Assembly: GCA_009925905.1 (NCBI GenBank)
Contig: RFPZ01000016.1
Coordinates: 1-20,042, forward strand
Length of the DNA: 20,042 bases
Direction: 5' to 3'
Source of the DNA: Candidatus Aquidulcis frankliniae
GTDB lineage: Bacteria; Chloroflexota; Limnocylindria; Limnocylindrales; Limnocylindraceae
The position numbers and the translations under genes are program-made. The notes beneath the pieces were generated by a model, which was not told the origin of the DNA, ran no database searches, and worked only from the letters and a program-made list of their open reading frames with translations. Shown here in pieces: positions 7,313-14,290 of this stretch; the first letter of the stretch is position 1; the number at the start of each line of letters is the position of its first letter.

Positions 7313-8161
7313 CTAAGCGGCACCACGTGCGGCGTGAAGTCGTGAACGAATTGACGTAAACGCAAGAGCAATCAGAAAGAGCGTCGTCTCCAAGATAACA
7401 ATCGCAGCGCCCGAGGCAATATCAAGCGAGTAGCTTAGGTACAGGCCAATGATTGCGGCCGATACGCCGATAAGCGCTGCTACCTGAATCATTGCGGTGA
7501 ATCGCTTTACAAGTAGTTGCGCAGTTGCTGCCGGAGTAGTGATCATTGCCACAACGAGAACAATTCCCACCGCTTGCAGGCTGATCACGATTGTTATGGC
7601 GATAAGAATCAGCAGCAGATCATCAAGTCGTCGAACTGGTAGCCCTGCAGCACCAGCGCCGAGCGGATCAAAGGTGCTAAAGAGCAACTCTTTCCACAAG
7701 AGGCGCAGCACCAGGAGAAGGCCGAGCACAAGCAGGGTGAGTGCTCCAAGATCCCCAACGCTTATGCCGAGCACATCGCCGAAGAGGAAGTGGAAGAGAT
7801 CACCGACATAGCTGGGGATGGAGGAGAAGATTGCAACGCCGAGCGCAAACATGCCAGCAAAGAGAACGCCAATGATCGCATCAGCGCGAAGCCCTGAGCG
7901 GCGGGTGATCGCACCGATGCCGAGCGCAGTTCCAACGGCTGCAATCGCTCCACCGAGAATGATTGGGGCGCCCACCAGATAGGCAATCACGACGCCGGGA
8001 AAGGCGGCGTGACTCACCGCGTCGCCGATGAAACTCATCCCCTTCAGCACGACAAACGATCCAACAATCGCGCAGGCGACACCTACGAGCGCACTGGCAA
8101 TGAGAGCGCGCACGAAGAAGTCGTAGCTGAGCGGCGCTAGGAGAAGGTCGAGCGGGTTCAT
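7313..8161 (-). CDS. Mn/Zn-type metal ABC transporter permease
   Basis: This 282-residue inner-membrane protein of the cluster 9 metal ABC-3 family is the channel subunit of the importer. Hydrophobic segments run through most of the protein. Family blocks include GMSFIGDAVSHAAFPGV near 41-57, a cytoplasmic STFDPLGAGAAGLP loop that should contact the ATPase, and VGIVLVVAMITTPAATAQLL. The C-terminal YLSYSLDIASGAAIV resembles manganese/iron-type permeases (MntB, SitC, PsaC). Its ATG overlaps the ATPase stop by four bases (8158-8161), so it is translated with it as the last gene of the operon. Confidence 0.93.
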   Translation of the reverse strand: MNPLDLLLAPLSYDFFVRALIASALVGVACAIVGSFVVLKGMSFIGDAVSHAAFPGVVIAYLVGAPIILGGAIAAVGTALGIGAITRRSGLRADAIIGVLFAGMFALGVAIFSSIPSYVGDLFHFLFGDVLGISVGDLGALTLLVLGLLLVLRLLWKELLFSTFDPLGAGAAGLPVRRLDDLLLILIAITIVISLQAVGIVLVVAMITTPAATAQLLVKRFTAMIQVAALIGVSAAIIGLYLSYSLDIASGAAIVILETTLFLIALAFTSIRSRLHAARGAA

Positions 8162-8955
8162 TCGTGGCCCTCGTGCGCGCCGTGAGAGTGGTGCGGATCG
8201 TCGAGGAGCACGACTCCGCCACCCGCGAGTGGAACGAGGTGGCCGCCATATGTCTTCTCGAGTACCCCCTGATCGAGCACCAGCTGTGCTGGCCCATGGG
8301 CAACCACTCGCCCTGCGAGGGCAACTACATCGTGGAAGCGCTGTGCGGCACAGGCGAGATCGTGCGTAGTGGCGACGACTGTGCGACCACGCGCCGCCTC
8401 GGCGTCAAGGATATTCATGATCTTCTCTTGCGTTGTCGGATCAACGCCGGTGACTGGCTCGTCAAGCAGATAGATCTCCGGATCGGCAGCGATTGCGCGG
8501 GCCAAGAAAACCCTGCGGCGCTGACCACCTGAAAGTTCGCCGATCTGTCGCTGGGCAAGATCGGTCATATCAATACGCGCCAACGCGTCCGCCACTGCAG
8601 CGCGATCGGCTGTGCCAGATCGACCGAGCGGTCCGAGCGCTGGTGTGCGACCCATCATCACCACCTCAGCAACCGAAACAGGGAAGCTCCAATCAACCTG
8701 TTCGGCTTGCGGCACGTATGCAACACGCTTTGCATGAACGCCGACTGCGGCGCCGAGAACCTGCACGTTGCCACTCCACGGCCGCTTCAACCCAGCGATG
8801 CACTTCAGCAGCGTCGACTTCCCCCCACCGTTTGGTCCGAAGATGGCGGTAAGAGATCCTCGCGAAAGAGCGAGTGAGACACCGCTGATCGCCGCACGGT
8901 TGCCGTACCCAGCGGTGACATCCGTTAGTTCAATCGCGTTGTTGTGGCTACTCAT
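8158..8955 (-). CDS. Mn/Zn-type metal ABC transporter ATP-binding protein
   Basis: This 265-residue ATPase powers metal import. Visible motifs are Walker A GPNGGGKST near 40-48, the Q-loop in YVPQAEQVDWSFPVSV, signature LSGGQRRR, Walker B IYLLDEP followed by the D-loop, and the switch histidine in ATTHD. The phrase VDWSFPV next to the Q-loop is typical of manganese/iron-type cluster 9 ATPases such as SitB, PsaB and MntA, and differs from ZnuC. The extreme C-terminus is histidine-rich (HHSHGAHEGHE), a possible metal-binding tail on the cytosolic side. It lies 12 bases after the binding-protein gene. Confidence 0.94.
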   Translation of the reverse strand: MSSHNNAIELTDVTAGYGNRAAISGVSLALSRGSLTAIFGPNGGGKSTLLKCIAGLKRPWSGNVQVLGAAVGVHAKRVAYVPQAEQVDWSFPVSVAEVVMMGRTPALGPLGRSGTADRAAVADALARIDMTDLAQRQIGELSGGQRRRVFLARAIAADPEIYLLDEPVTGVDPTTQEKIMNILDAEAARGRTVVATTHDLACAAQRFHDVVALAGRVVAHGPAQLVLDQGVLEKTYGGHLVPLAGGGVVLLDDPHHSHGAHEGHE

Positions 8956-8967
8956 CAGTGGATGCTC

Positions 8968-9879
8968 TCACCGCTGCATCGACGCGACGATCACTGTTGC
9001 GTTGGCACGCATCGCACCGATGTATGTATCTCCAGGTGCGGCGCCGAGTGCATCCGAGTAGAGATCAGCAAGCACGGTTGCACCTGTCTCTGCAGCAATG
9101 CTGTTAAGCACTTTGGAAGGGAACTGAACCTCACTGAAGACTGTCGTAACCCCAGCTGCGCGGATTGCGTCAATCAGCGCAGCGATCTCACGCGCACTGG
9201 GATCTTGACCAGGTGATGCAATAGCCACGCCAACGATGGTGATGTCATAGGTGCGAGCAAAATACCCGAAGGCATCGTGAAATGTGACGATTTTGCGGCG
9301 AGACTCGGGAATGGCCGAGAAGGCAATCCGAGCCGCTTGACCCTGTGCTTGCAACGAGGCACGCCCTTCGTCAAGCGCCGCGCGAATCTCTGAAGTGAGC
9401 GTTGGGCGATCCTCCACGACGCGACTGGCAATCTTCTGCAGAAAGAGCTCCGCTGCCGATGGATCGAGCCACACGTGTGGATCTGGCAGACCTTCGCTGT
9501 CAAACAGATACTGGAAGCCGTAGCTGTCGAGGTCCTCACCGAGTCGCAGGACATTTGCATTACTCTGCTTCGCGGCGTCGACAAGCGAAACGACCCATTC
9601 GTCTAGACCAAGTCCGTTCATCAGTACAAGGTCAGCACCGGCGATCTTAGAGACGTCAGATGGCGCAGGCTCAAAGGTATGCACGTCGATGCCGGCTGGC
9701 ACGATGGCATCAATCTGCACCGCGTCGCCGAGCGCAAGTCGAGCGAGATCGGCGAAGAGACTTGTTGTTGCCACCACGCGATACGGTGCGTTTGACGCAG
9801 ATGGAGAACCACTTGTGCCACCACATGCTGCGCTGACCACGAGCAGAGCGACAAGCGTTGCAACGAGACGGCGGCTCAT
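8968..9879 (-). CDS. Metal-binding lipoprotein of the Mn/Zn ABC importer (cluster 9, ZnuA/TroA-like)
   Basis: This is the extracytoplasmic substrate-binding subunit. The start is placed at 9879, where ATG overlaps the Fur-family stop (ATGA). From there the protein has 303 residues and opens with a lipoprotein signal, MSRRL plus a hydrophobic stretch ending in SAAC, with Cys19 to be lipidated. An in-frame ATG at 9912 would add 11 residues before the signal and is less likely. The four metal ligands of the family appear as His67 (DVHTFEP), His135 (PHVWLDP), His201 (TFHDAFGYF) and Asp276 (DLYSDALG). The His-His-His-Asp set is that of ZnuA and TroA; Mn-type PsaA/MntC have Glu at the third position. 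It lacks the His-rich loop of many ZnuA proteins. Confidence 0.92.
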   Translation of the reverse strand: MSRRLVATLVALLVVSAACGGTSGSPSASNAPYRVVATTSLFADLARLALGDAVQIDAIVPAGIDVHTFEPAPSDVSKIAGADLVLMNGLGLDEWVVSLVDAAKQSNANVLRLGEDLDSYGFQYLFDSEGLPDPHVWLDPSAAELFLQKIASRVVEDRPTLTSEIRAALDEGRASLQAQGQAARIAFSAIPESRRKIVTFHDAFGYFARTYDITIVGVAIASPGQDPSAREIAALIDAIRAAGVTTVFSEVQFPSKVLNSIAAETGATVLADLYSDALGAAPGDTYIGAMRANATVIVASMQR

Positions 9880-10307
9880 TGATGTGACTCCGCGCTCTTG
9901 CAGTTTGGGCATCGTCCGAACAGTTCAAGGCGATGTGACTGAATCTCAAAGCCAGAGCGTCGGGCGGCTTCAGCAGTGACAGCGTCAATACCGCAGTCAT
10001 CCACTTCGGAGATTGCGCCGCACGAGACGCAGACCAGGTGGTGGTGGTGAGAGGGCTCACACGGAACATAGGCGTGCCGACCATCGGGGAGGTCAACGCG
10101 CTCAACCAGGTTTTGGTCGGCGAGGAGTTCGAGGAGGCGGAAAATGGTGGCTCGGCCGATGCCGAGCCGGCGCCGCTCAGCATCGGCAAGGAGGTCGGCG
10201 GCGGTGAAGTGTCCCTGGCGCCGGGCGATCAAAGCAGCGAGTTCACGCCGCGGCCCGGTGAGGCGGACCCCCGCCTGGTCAAGCGCTTCGAGCAGCTCAC
10301 GTGCCAT
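9876..10307 (-). CDS. Fur-family metalloregulator (Fur/Zur/Mur type)
   Basis: This 143-residue repressor is of normal Fur length. The N-terminal winged helix includes LTGPRRELAALI and the recognition-helix region RATIFRLLELL near 52-62. The C-terminal metal-sensing half contains HHHHLVC at 87-93, and two CxxC pairs, Cys93/Cys96 and Cys133/Cys136, which form the structural zinc site in this family. It is the first gene of the operon with the metal importer and overlaps the binding-protein gene by four bases. It should repress this operon when its metal is bound. A perfect palindrome over its own -35 element is the likely operator. The metal sensed is not certain; zinc or manganese fit best given the neighbouring importer. 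Confidence 0.92.
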   Translation of the reverse strand: MARELLEALDQAGVRLTGPRRELAALIARRQGHFTAADLLADAERRRLGIGRATIFRLLELLADQNLVERVDLPDGRHAYVPCEPSHHHHLVCVSCGAISEVDDCGIDAVTAEAARRSGFEIQSHRLELFGRCPNCKSAESHQ

Positions 10308-10313
10308 AAGCGC

Positions 10314-10342
10314 ACCGTATCACAGTTGAGACTAAGTCTCAA
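10314..10342 (-). promoter_or_regulatory. Promoter of the Fur-metal importer operon (TTGAGA-N17-TACGGT-N6-ATG)
   Basis: On the minus strand the -35-like TTGAGA is at 10342-10337 and the -10-like TACGGT at 10319-10314, with a 17-base spacer. The ATG follows 6 bases after the -10 element, so the mRNA is probably leaderless. The -35 element is inside the palindrome at 10326-10342, so a bound repressor would block polymerase. Confidence 0.6.
10326..10342. promoter_or_regulatory. Perfect 17-base palindrome, likely operator of the Fur-family regulator
   Basis: TTGAGACT-A-AGTCTCAA is a perfect 8-1-8 palindrome. Its core has the 7-1-7 symmetry (TGANNNT-N-ANNNTCA) typical of Fur-family boxes. It overlaps the -35 element of the regulator-importer operon. 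The promoter of the divergent dsbA-like gene is about 45 bases away, so that gene may be less affected. Operator identity is inferred from symmetry and position. Confidence 0.7.
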
Positions 10343-10387
10343 TACCTTGCCCGAGACGAGGAATCGGGCTCCCTGAGCGAGCGCGGG

Positions 10388-10393
10388 TATGAT
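10388..10393 (+). promoter_or_regulatory. Putative -10 box (TATGAT) for a leaderless start at 10400
   Basis: TATGAT, close to the consensus TATAAT, lies exactly 6 bases before the ATG at 10400. No ribosome site is seen before this ATG. Confidence 0.6.
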
Positions 10394-10399
10394 TCAGAC

Positions 10400-11071
10400 A
10401 TGAGCATCATCAAGAACGCACTCGGGGTCGGCGCTGTTGTCCTGTCAGTCGGACTCGTTGTGCTCCTGCTCTCCGGCTCCTTCAGCGGCAAGCCGACCGC
10501 AAGCGACTCGTTCACCCCGAACGTGCCCGTCTTCAGCCCGGATGCAGCGTTTGTTGACGGCCGCGGCCTCGGCGCAACCGATGCCCCAGTCACGCTCGAA
10601 GTGTGGACCGACTTCCAGTGCCCAATCTGTGGCGTCTGGGCAAACGGCAGCGAGCCATTCCTTTATGAGAAGTACATCAAAGAGGGACAGCTCCGCATTG
10701 AGCATCGCTTCTTCGCCTTCCTCGGCGAAGAGTCATTCACCTCTGCCGTCGGCGCGGTCTGCGCTGACAAGCAAGATAAGTTCTGGGCGTTTCACTCGTA
10801 TCTCTACGCAAATCAGGATGGAGAGAACGAAGGCGCGTTTAGCGCGCCGCGCCTGCGCATCCTCGCTGGCGCCGCCGGTCTGGATCTCACTACGTGGGAC
10901 AGCTGCATTGCCGATCCTGCAATTCGCACCGAGGTGGAGGCCGAGAGCGCAGCGGCTCGCGCAGCTGGCGTCACCGGCACACCAACCCTAAAGATTGGTG
11001 AATGGATGCAGGCAGGAATCCCGGCTGAGGCCGATCTCTACAAGCGCATCGACGACGCACTCAAGCCGTAA
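10400..11071 (+). CDS. Membrane-anchored DsbA-like thiol:disulfide oxidoreductase
   Basis: This 223-residue thioredoxin-fold protein forms disulfide bonds in exported proteins. One hydrophobic segment at about 8-26 is an uncleaved anchor or signal, so the catalytic domain is outside the membrane. The active site CPIC is at 74-77 (DFQCPICGVW), and the cis-proline loop is TGTPTLKIG with Pro195. Two further cysteines (121 and 169) could form a structural pair, as in BdbD-like proteins. The VKOR gene follows after 4 bases and should reoxidise it, so the two make a complete oxidative pathway. The start is fixed by the -10 hexamer 6 bases upstream. Confidence 0.9.
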   Translation: MSIIKNALGVGAVVLSVGLVVLLLSGSFSGKPTASDSFTPNVPVFSPDAAFVDGRGLGATDAPVTLEVWTDFQCPICGVWANGSEPFLYEKYIKEGQLRIEHRFFAFLGEESFTSAVGAVCADKQDKFWAFHSYLYANQDGENEGAFSAPRLRILAGAAGLDLTTWDSCIADPAIRTEVEAESAAARAAGVTGTPTLKIGEWMQAGIPAEADLYKRIDDALKP

Positions 11072-11075
11072 CCCC

Positions 11076-11516
11076 ATGCGTGCCGCAAAGTTCGGCGCCG
11101 TCATCTCCGCCATTGGAACGGTCATCGCCACCTATCTCCTGGCAATTCGCTACGCAGGCATTCCCGCGATCTGCGGCCCAGCTCTCGGACCATTCGGTGG
11201 TTGCGCCAAAGTTGAAGCCTCGATCTATTCAAGCATCGGCCCGATCCCAGTTGCACTCGTAGGAGTTGTTGGATCGCTAGTGTTACTCGCAGCGTCGGTG
11301 CACTATCTCCGAACACGCTCCACAATCGCGCTCAATGTTTGGGTGCTCGCCTCCATCGTCGGTGCTGCTATTGAACTGGTGCTCATTGCGATTCAAGCAT
11401 TTGCGATTGGCGCATGGTGCGGCTGGTGCTTGCTTTATGGATTAACCGTCCTGCTCTCTGCCGGTGCCGCCGTCACTGCGGCAGCGCAGGCCGAACGCGA
11501 CTCTGCTGCGCGGTAA
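11076..11516 (+). CDS. Vitamin K epoxide reductase (VKOR) family protein
   Basis: This is a 146-residue polytopic membrane protein that passes electrons from DsbA-like oxidases to quinone. VKOR hallmarks are present: loop cysteines Cys33 and Cys43, the conserved Ser49 in VEASIYS, GPIPVALVG, and the redox CGWC at 115-118. Hydrophobic stretches at about 6-23, 55-76, 86-109 and 117-137 fit the four-helix bundle. The ATG at 11076 is preferred over an in-frame ATG at 10995, which would overlap the dsbA-like gene and add a polar 27-residue lead. The last 44 bases overlap the 3' end of the opposing regulator gene. Confidence 0.92.
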   Translation: MRAAKFGAVISAIGTVIATYLLAIRYAGIPAICGPALGPFGGCAKVEASIYSSIGPIPVALVGVVGSLVLLAASVHYLRTRSTIALNVWVLASIVGAAIELVLIAIQAFAIGAWCGWCLLYGLTVLLSAGAAVTAAAQAERDSAAR

Positions 11517-13182
11517 GTCGCTGTAACGCCGGATTCGGCGCAATATCCATTTCACGCAACGCGGACACGGCTCGCGCAGCTGCACGTCGTGCACCAGCAA
11601 TTGAGCCACTCTCTTCAAGCAAAAGTGCCAGATGCTCAAGCATGGCACCATCAGTTGGGTCAATCCGCACGGCACGGAGAGCTAGATCAATCGCGCGATC
11701 AATGTCGCCAACAGAATACGCCGCAGCCATTTCACGTTCAATCACAGCGAAGATCCCAACGTCGAGTGCGCTGCGGTGCTGCTCTGCCCACGGTTCAAAC
11801 GGAACTTCAACGGCGAATGGCCCGAGATACGAGTCGAGCAGATCATCAATTTGGTCAACCCGCGCGCGACGACGAACGCCATCAAGGGTGCTGCGCAGCC
11901 GCGCGGAATCAAAGCTAATTAGGTCCAAATTCACCGTCACCATTTCCGCCTCATGGCGAATGTATGGCGTTGGTGTTCCTTCTTGAAGGGCAAGATCGTA
12001 GTCAGGGTCGAGAGCGCGACGTAGGTGATAGATCGCCTGGTTGAGTGAATTGAGGCCAGCCTGCGCCTCTGCTTCTGGCCAGAGTGCGTCAATCGCTTCA
12101 TCTCGCGTTGCGGCGTGTCGCGGTCGCGTAGCGAGATAGTGCAGCAGCGCCACCGAGCGTGGGCGAATTGATGTGCCTTCAATCGTTCGCCCAGATACCT
12201 CGATGCTCAGAGGACCGAGGTCATGTACGACCGCAACGGGGCTCACTATGCGCGGGGTGGCCGAGCTAGAAGAGGCAACCTCGAGGCGGCCTGGCACCGC
12301 GCCAAGCGTATGCGGGAGATTAAGCGTCTGCGCAATGAATCGAGGGATCGTCCAACCAGTCTCTCCGAGCTCATCCTGGTCAGCCGGCGCGATCAGTAGC
12401 CCCTCCTCCCAGAGGGCGTGCAACAACTCGGGGCTTGGTTCCTCTCCGGCTGGCTGAGCGAGTCGAGCGAGGAGTGGACCGCTACCGCCGACAACATCGT
12501 GCCGGATGAACTCATCAAGCTCAGAACGATCGCCGCCCTCCCGAACCTGATCAAGCCACGTTGCGAGGATGCCGCCATTCCCTGCGGCTGCTCGCCGTGC
12601 CTCTTCGAGTGCCGTTGGCGCACCGCTCCAACCCTTCGCCTCGGCGATTTGGCGCGTTTGACGCGGTGAAACACGAAGCGCTGTGGCGCCGACATGCATC
12701 ACTTGCCGCTTTGCGCGTGCTGCAATCAAGCGGAGTTGCGCGACGCGTCGACCGATGAGTGCGACGCGCGAACGATCCGGTGCGCGCTCCACAAGTGCGC
12801 GGAGAAATCCGAGGCCTTCAGGTGATTCGGCAAGAGAATCCGCGTCGTCTATGACCAGAATCAGTTCACTGTGGGGAGCGGAAAGATCGGCAAGGAGCGC
12901 CGATGCGCAGACCGTTCCCAGTTGTTGTTGACGAACAGCTCGGGCGAGGCGGGGCAAGCGAACGCCATCGTCTTCATCGGCGGCGAGATGCAGTGCATCG
13001 GCTATGTCGCGACTGGCGCGGAGCCATCGCATCGGTCGATCCGTGCGAATGCCCCATGCAGCAACGGCGCTGCTCTTACCGTATCCAGCACTACCGCAGA
13101 TTAGTGCGAGCCCGCCATCGGTGAGAGCATCCAATGCAGCATCAATGCGCGGTCGAGCTGAGTGAACGCGAGGGCTACTCAT
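11473..13182 (-). CDS. ATPase-containing transcriptional regulator with SARP-type winged helix and BTAD domain
   Basis: This 569-residue regulator has three parts. Residues 1-300 form a P-loop ATPase of the STAND/MalT kind, with Walker A GSAGYGKSS at 30-38 and Walker B LILVIDDAD at 107-115. Residues about 318-412 are an OmpR/SARP-like winged helix (LGPLSIEVSGRTI, LLHYLATRP, RDEAIDALWPEAE, LNQAIYHLRRALDP). Residues about 420-560 are the helical BTAD repeat region. In AfsR-type SARPs the DNA-binding part comes first; here the ATPase does. Such proteins act as activators that respond to an unknown signal. It is divergent from the nucleoside hydrolase-Rieske pair, a possible target. A ribosome site AGGGAGGT lies 11 bases before the ATG. 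The 3' end overlaps the VKOR gene by 44 bases. Confidence 0.85.
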   Translation of the reverse strand: MSSPRVHSARPRIDAALDALTDGGLALICGSAGYGKSSAVAAWGIRTDRPMRWLRASRDIADALHLAADEDDGVRLPRLARAVRQQQLGTVCASALLADLSAPHSELILVIDDADSLAESPEGLGFLRALVERAPDRSRVALIGRRVAQLRLIAARAKRQVMHVGATALRVSPRQTRQIAEAKGWSGAPTALEEARRAAAGNGGILATWLDQVREGGDRSELDEFIRHDVVGGSGPLLARLAQPAGEEPSPELLHALWEEGLLIAPADQDELGETGWTIPRFIAQTLNLPHTLGAVPGRLEVASSSSATPRIVSPVAVVHDLGPLSIEVSGRTIEGTSIRPRSVALLHYLATRPRHAATRDEAIDALWPEAEAQAGLNSLNQAIYHLRRALDPDYDLALQEGTPTPYIRHEAEMVTVNLDLISFDSARLRSTLDGVRRRARVDQIDDLLDSYLGPFAVEVPFEPWAEQHRSALDVGIFAVIEREMAAAYSVGDIDRAIDLALRAVRIDPTDGAMLEHLALLLEESGSIAGARRAAARAVSALREMDIAPNPALQRLTAQQSRVRPALPQ

Positions 13183-13193
13183 GATCCGCCGAG

Positions 13194-13201
13194 ACCTCCC
13201 T
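13194..13201 (-). promoter_or_regulatory. Shine-Dalgarno site (AGGGAGGT) for the SARP-type regulator
   Basis: The octamer is identical to that of the FabI/FabL-like gene and lies 11 bases before the ATG at 13182. The spacing is a little long, but no other in-frame start is better placed. Confidence 0.5.
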
Positions 13202-13280
13202 TTGTGGCCGCCGCGCGCAGAGCCCGCGGTTCGGTTCGGCGGATACTGAATCAGAATCGCGTACCGCTGACGTACCAGGC

Positions 13281-13293
13281 GCGCATCATGCGC
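13281..13293. repeat. Perfect palindrome GCGCAT-C-ATGCGC in the divergent gap
   Basis: A 13-base perfect palindrome lies in the 145-base gap between the SARP-type regulator and the nucleoside hydrolase. It ends where a -35 element for the hydrolase promoter would begin. This is a place where an activator or repressor could act. Function is inferred from position only. Confidence 0.45.
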
Positions 13294-13315
13294 CGCAGAG
13301 GCGCGCCACCGCCCC

Positions 13316-13321
13316 TACAAT
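13316..13321 (+). promoter_or_regulatory. Putative -10 box (TACAAT) for a leaderless start at 13328
   Basis: TACAAT lies exactly 6 bases (all C) before the ATG at 13328. No ribosome site is present and no clear -35 element is seen, which would fit activator-dependent transcription. Confidence 0.6.
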
Positions 13322-13327
13322 CCCCCC

Positions 13328-14290
13328 ATGAGTGAGAAGCATCGCCTAATCATTGACTGCGATACGGGGACCGACGATGCGGTCGCACTGATGCTCGCCG
13401 CGTTGCACCCTGACATCGATCTCATTGGCGTAACGACGGTCTTCGGCAACGCGCCGCTCTATGCAACAACGACGAACTCACTCTCGGTCTTGGAGCTGAT
13501 CGGTAAGGGGCACATCCCAGTACATGCCGGGTTCCCACGTCCACTCGTGCGCAAGGCGATGCCGTCGGAGCGGTTCTTCAAGGCTGATAGCGTGCAGGAT
13601 CCACATGGCACCTATCTCGACATTCCACGTAGCGCGAGCAAGCCAGCCTCTGAGCGCGCCGTGGAGTATCTGATTGAAACGTATCGAAACGCCACGCAGC
13701 CGATCACGCTGATGCCGATCGGGCCGCTGACCAATATTGCCGCAGCAGTTGCGCAGGAGCCCCGCTTCGCTGAGTGGGTGCCGAAGCTCATCATCATGGG
13801 CGGCGGCCACGAAGTGCCGAACATGACCGCGTCGGCGGAGTTCAATATCTGGGCCGACGCTGAGGCTGCCGCGAGCGTCTTTGAGGCCGGCTTCAAGGAT
13901 GTGTTGATGGTGCCGCTTGATGCAACACATAAGGCACTTGTCACCGCCAAAGAGTGCGCCGCGTTCGGCGCGCTCGGCACACCGGCAGGTATGGCGACCG
14001 AAACAGTCATCAAGCGACGCATCGGTAGTTACGAGAGCAGCCAGAAGATGGACATTCCAGAGTCGGCGCCGGTACATGATGCGCTCTGCGTCGCGGCACT
14101 CGTGGAGCCAAACATCATCACCACCAAGCGCTGCCACGTAGCGGTTGAGACCACCGGCACGCTGACCCTTGGTCGCACCGTTGTTGATACGCACCACCGC
14201 GGCGGCAAGGAGCCGAACGCTGACGTCGCCTTTGATGCCAATGCTCCACGCTTTATTGCGCTGATGATGGAGATCTTCGGCCAGCGATGA
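13328..14290 (+). CDS. Inosine/uridine-preferring nucleoside hydrolase family protein
   Basis: This 320-residue enzyme belongs to the family that cleaves the N-glycosidic bond of ribonucleosides to free base and ribose. The calcium-binding signature reads DCDTGTDDA at 10-18 in place of the common DTDPGIDDA; the aspartates at 10, 12, 16 and 17 are kept. Other family motifs are PIGPLTNIAAA, a glycine-rich IIMGGGH, EFNIWADAEAA and the C-terminal PVHDAL with the ligand Asp. It is cytosolic. The stop overlaps the ATG of the Rieske oxygenase gene (ATGA, 14287-14290), so both are translated together. Specific substrate (purine, pyrimidine or modified nucleoside) cannot be read from the sequence. Confidence 0.92.
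   Translation: MSEKHRLIIDCDTGTDDAVALMLAALHPDIDLIGVTTVFGNAPLYATTTNSLSVLELIGKGHIPVHAGFPRPLVRKAMPSERFFKADSVQDPHGTYLDIPRSASKPASERAVEYLIETYRNATQPITLMPIGPLTNIAAAVAQEPRFAEWVPKLIIMGGGHEVPNMTASAEFNIWADAEAAASVFEAGFKDVLMVPLDATHKALVTAKECAAFGALGTPAGMATETVIKRRIGSYESSQKMDIPESAPVHDALCVAALVEPNIITTKRCHVAVETTGTLTLGRTVVDTHHRGGKEPNADVAFDANAPRFIALMMEIFGQR

Noticed and set aside
9880..9912. Upstream ATG for the metal-binding lipoprotein at 9912
   Set aside because: It would place polar residues before the lipoprotein signal and lengthen the overlap with the Fur-family gene. The ATG at 9879 gives a standard signal and an ATGA overlap.
10995..11075. Upstream ATG for the VKOR gene at 10995
   Set aside because: It would overlap the dsbA-like gene by 77 bases and add 27 polar residues not seen in VKOR proteins. 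The ATG at 11076 begins just before the first helix.
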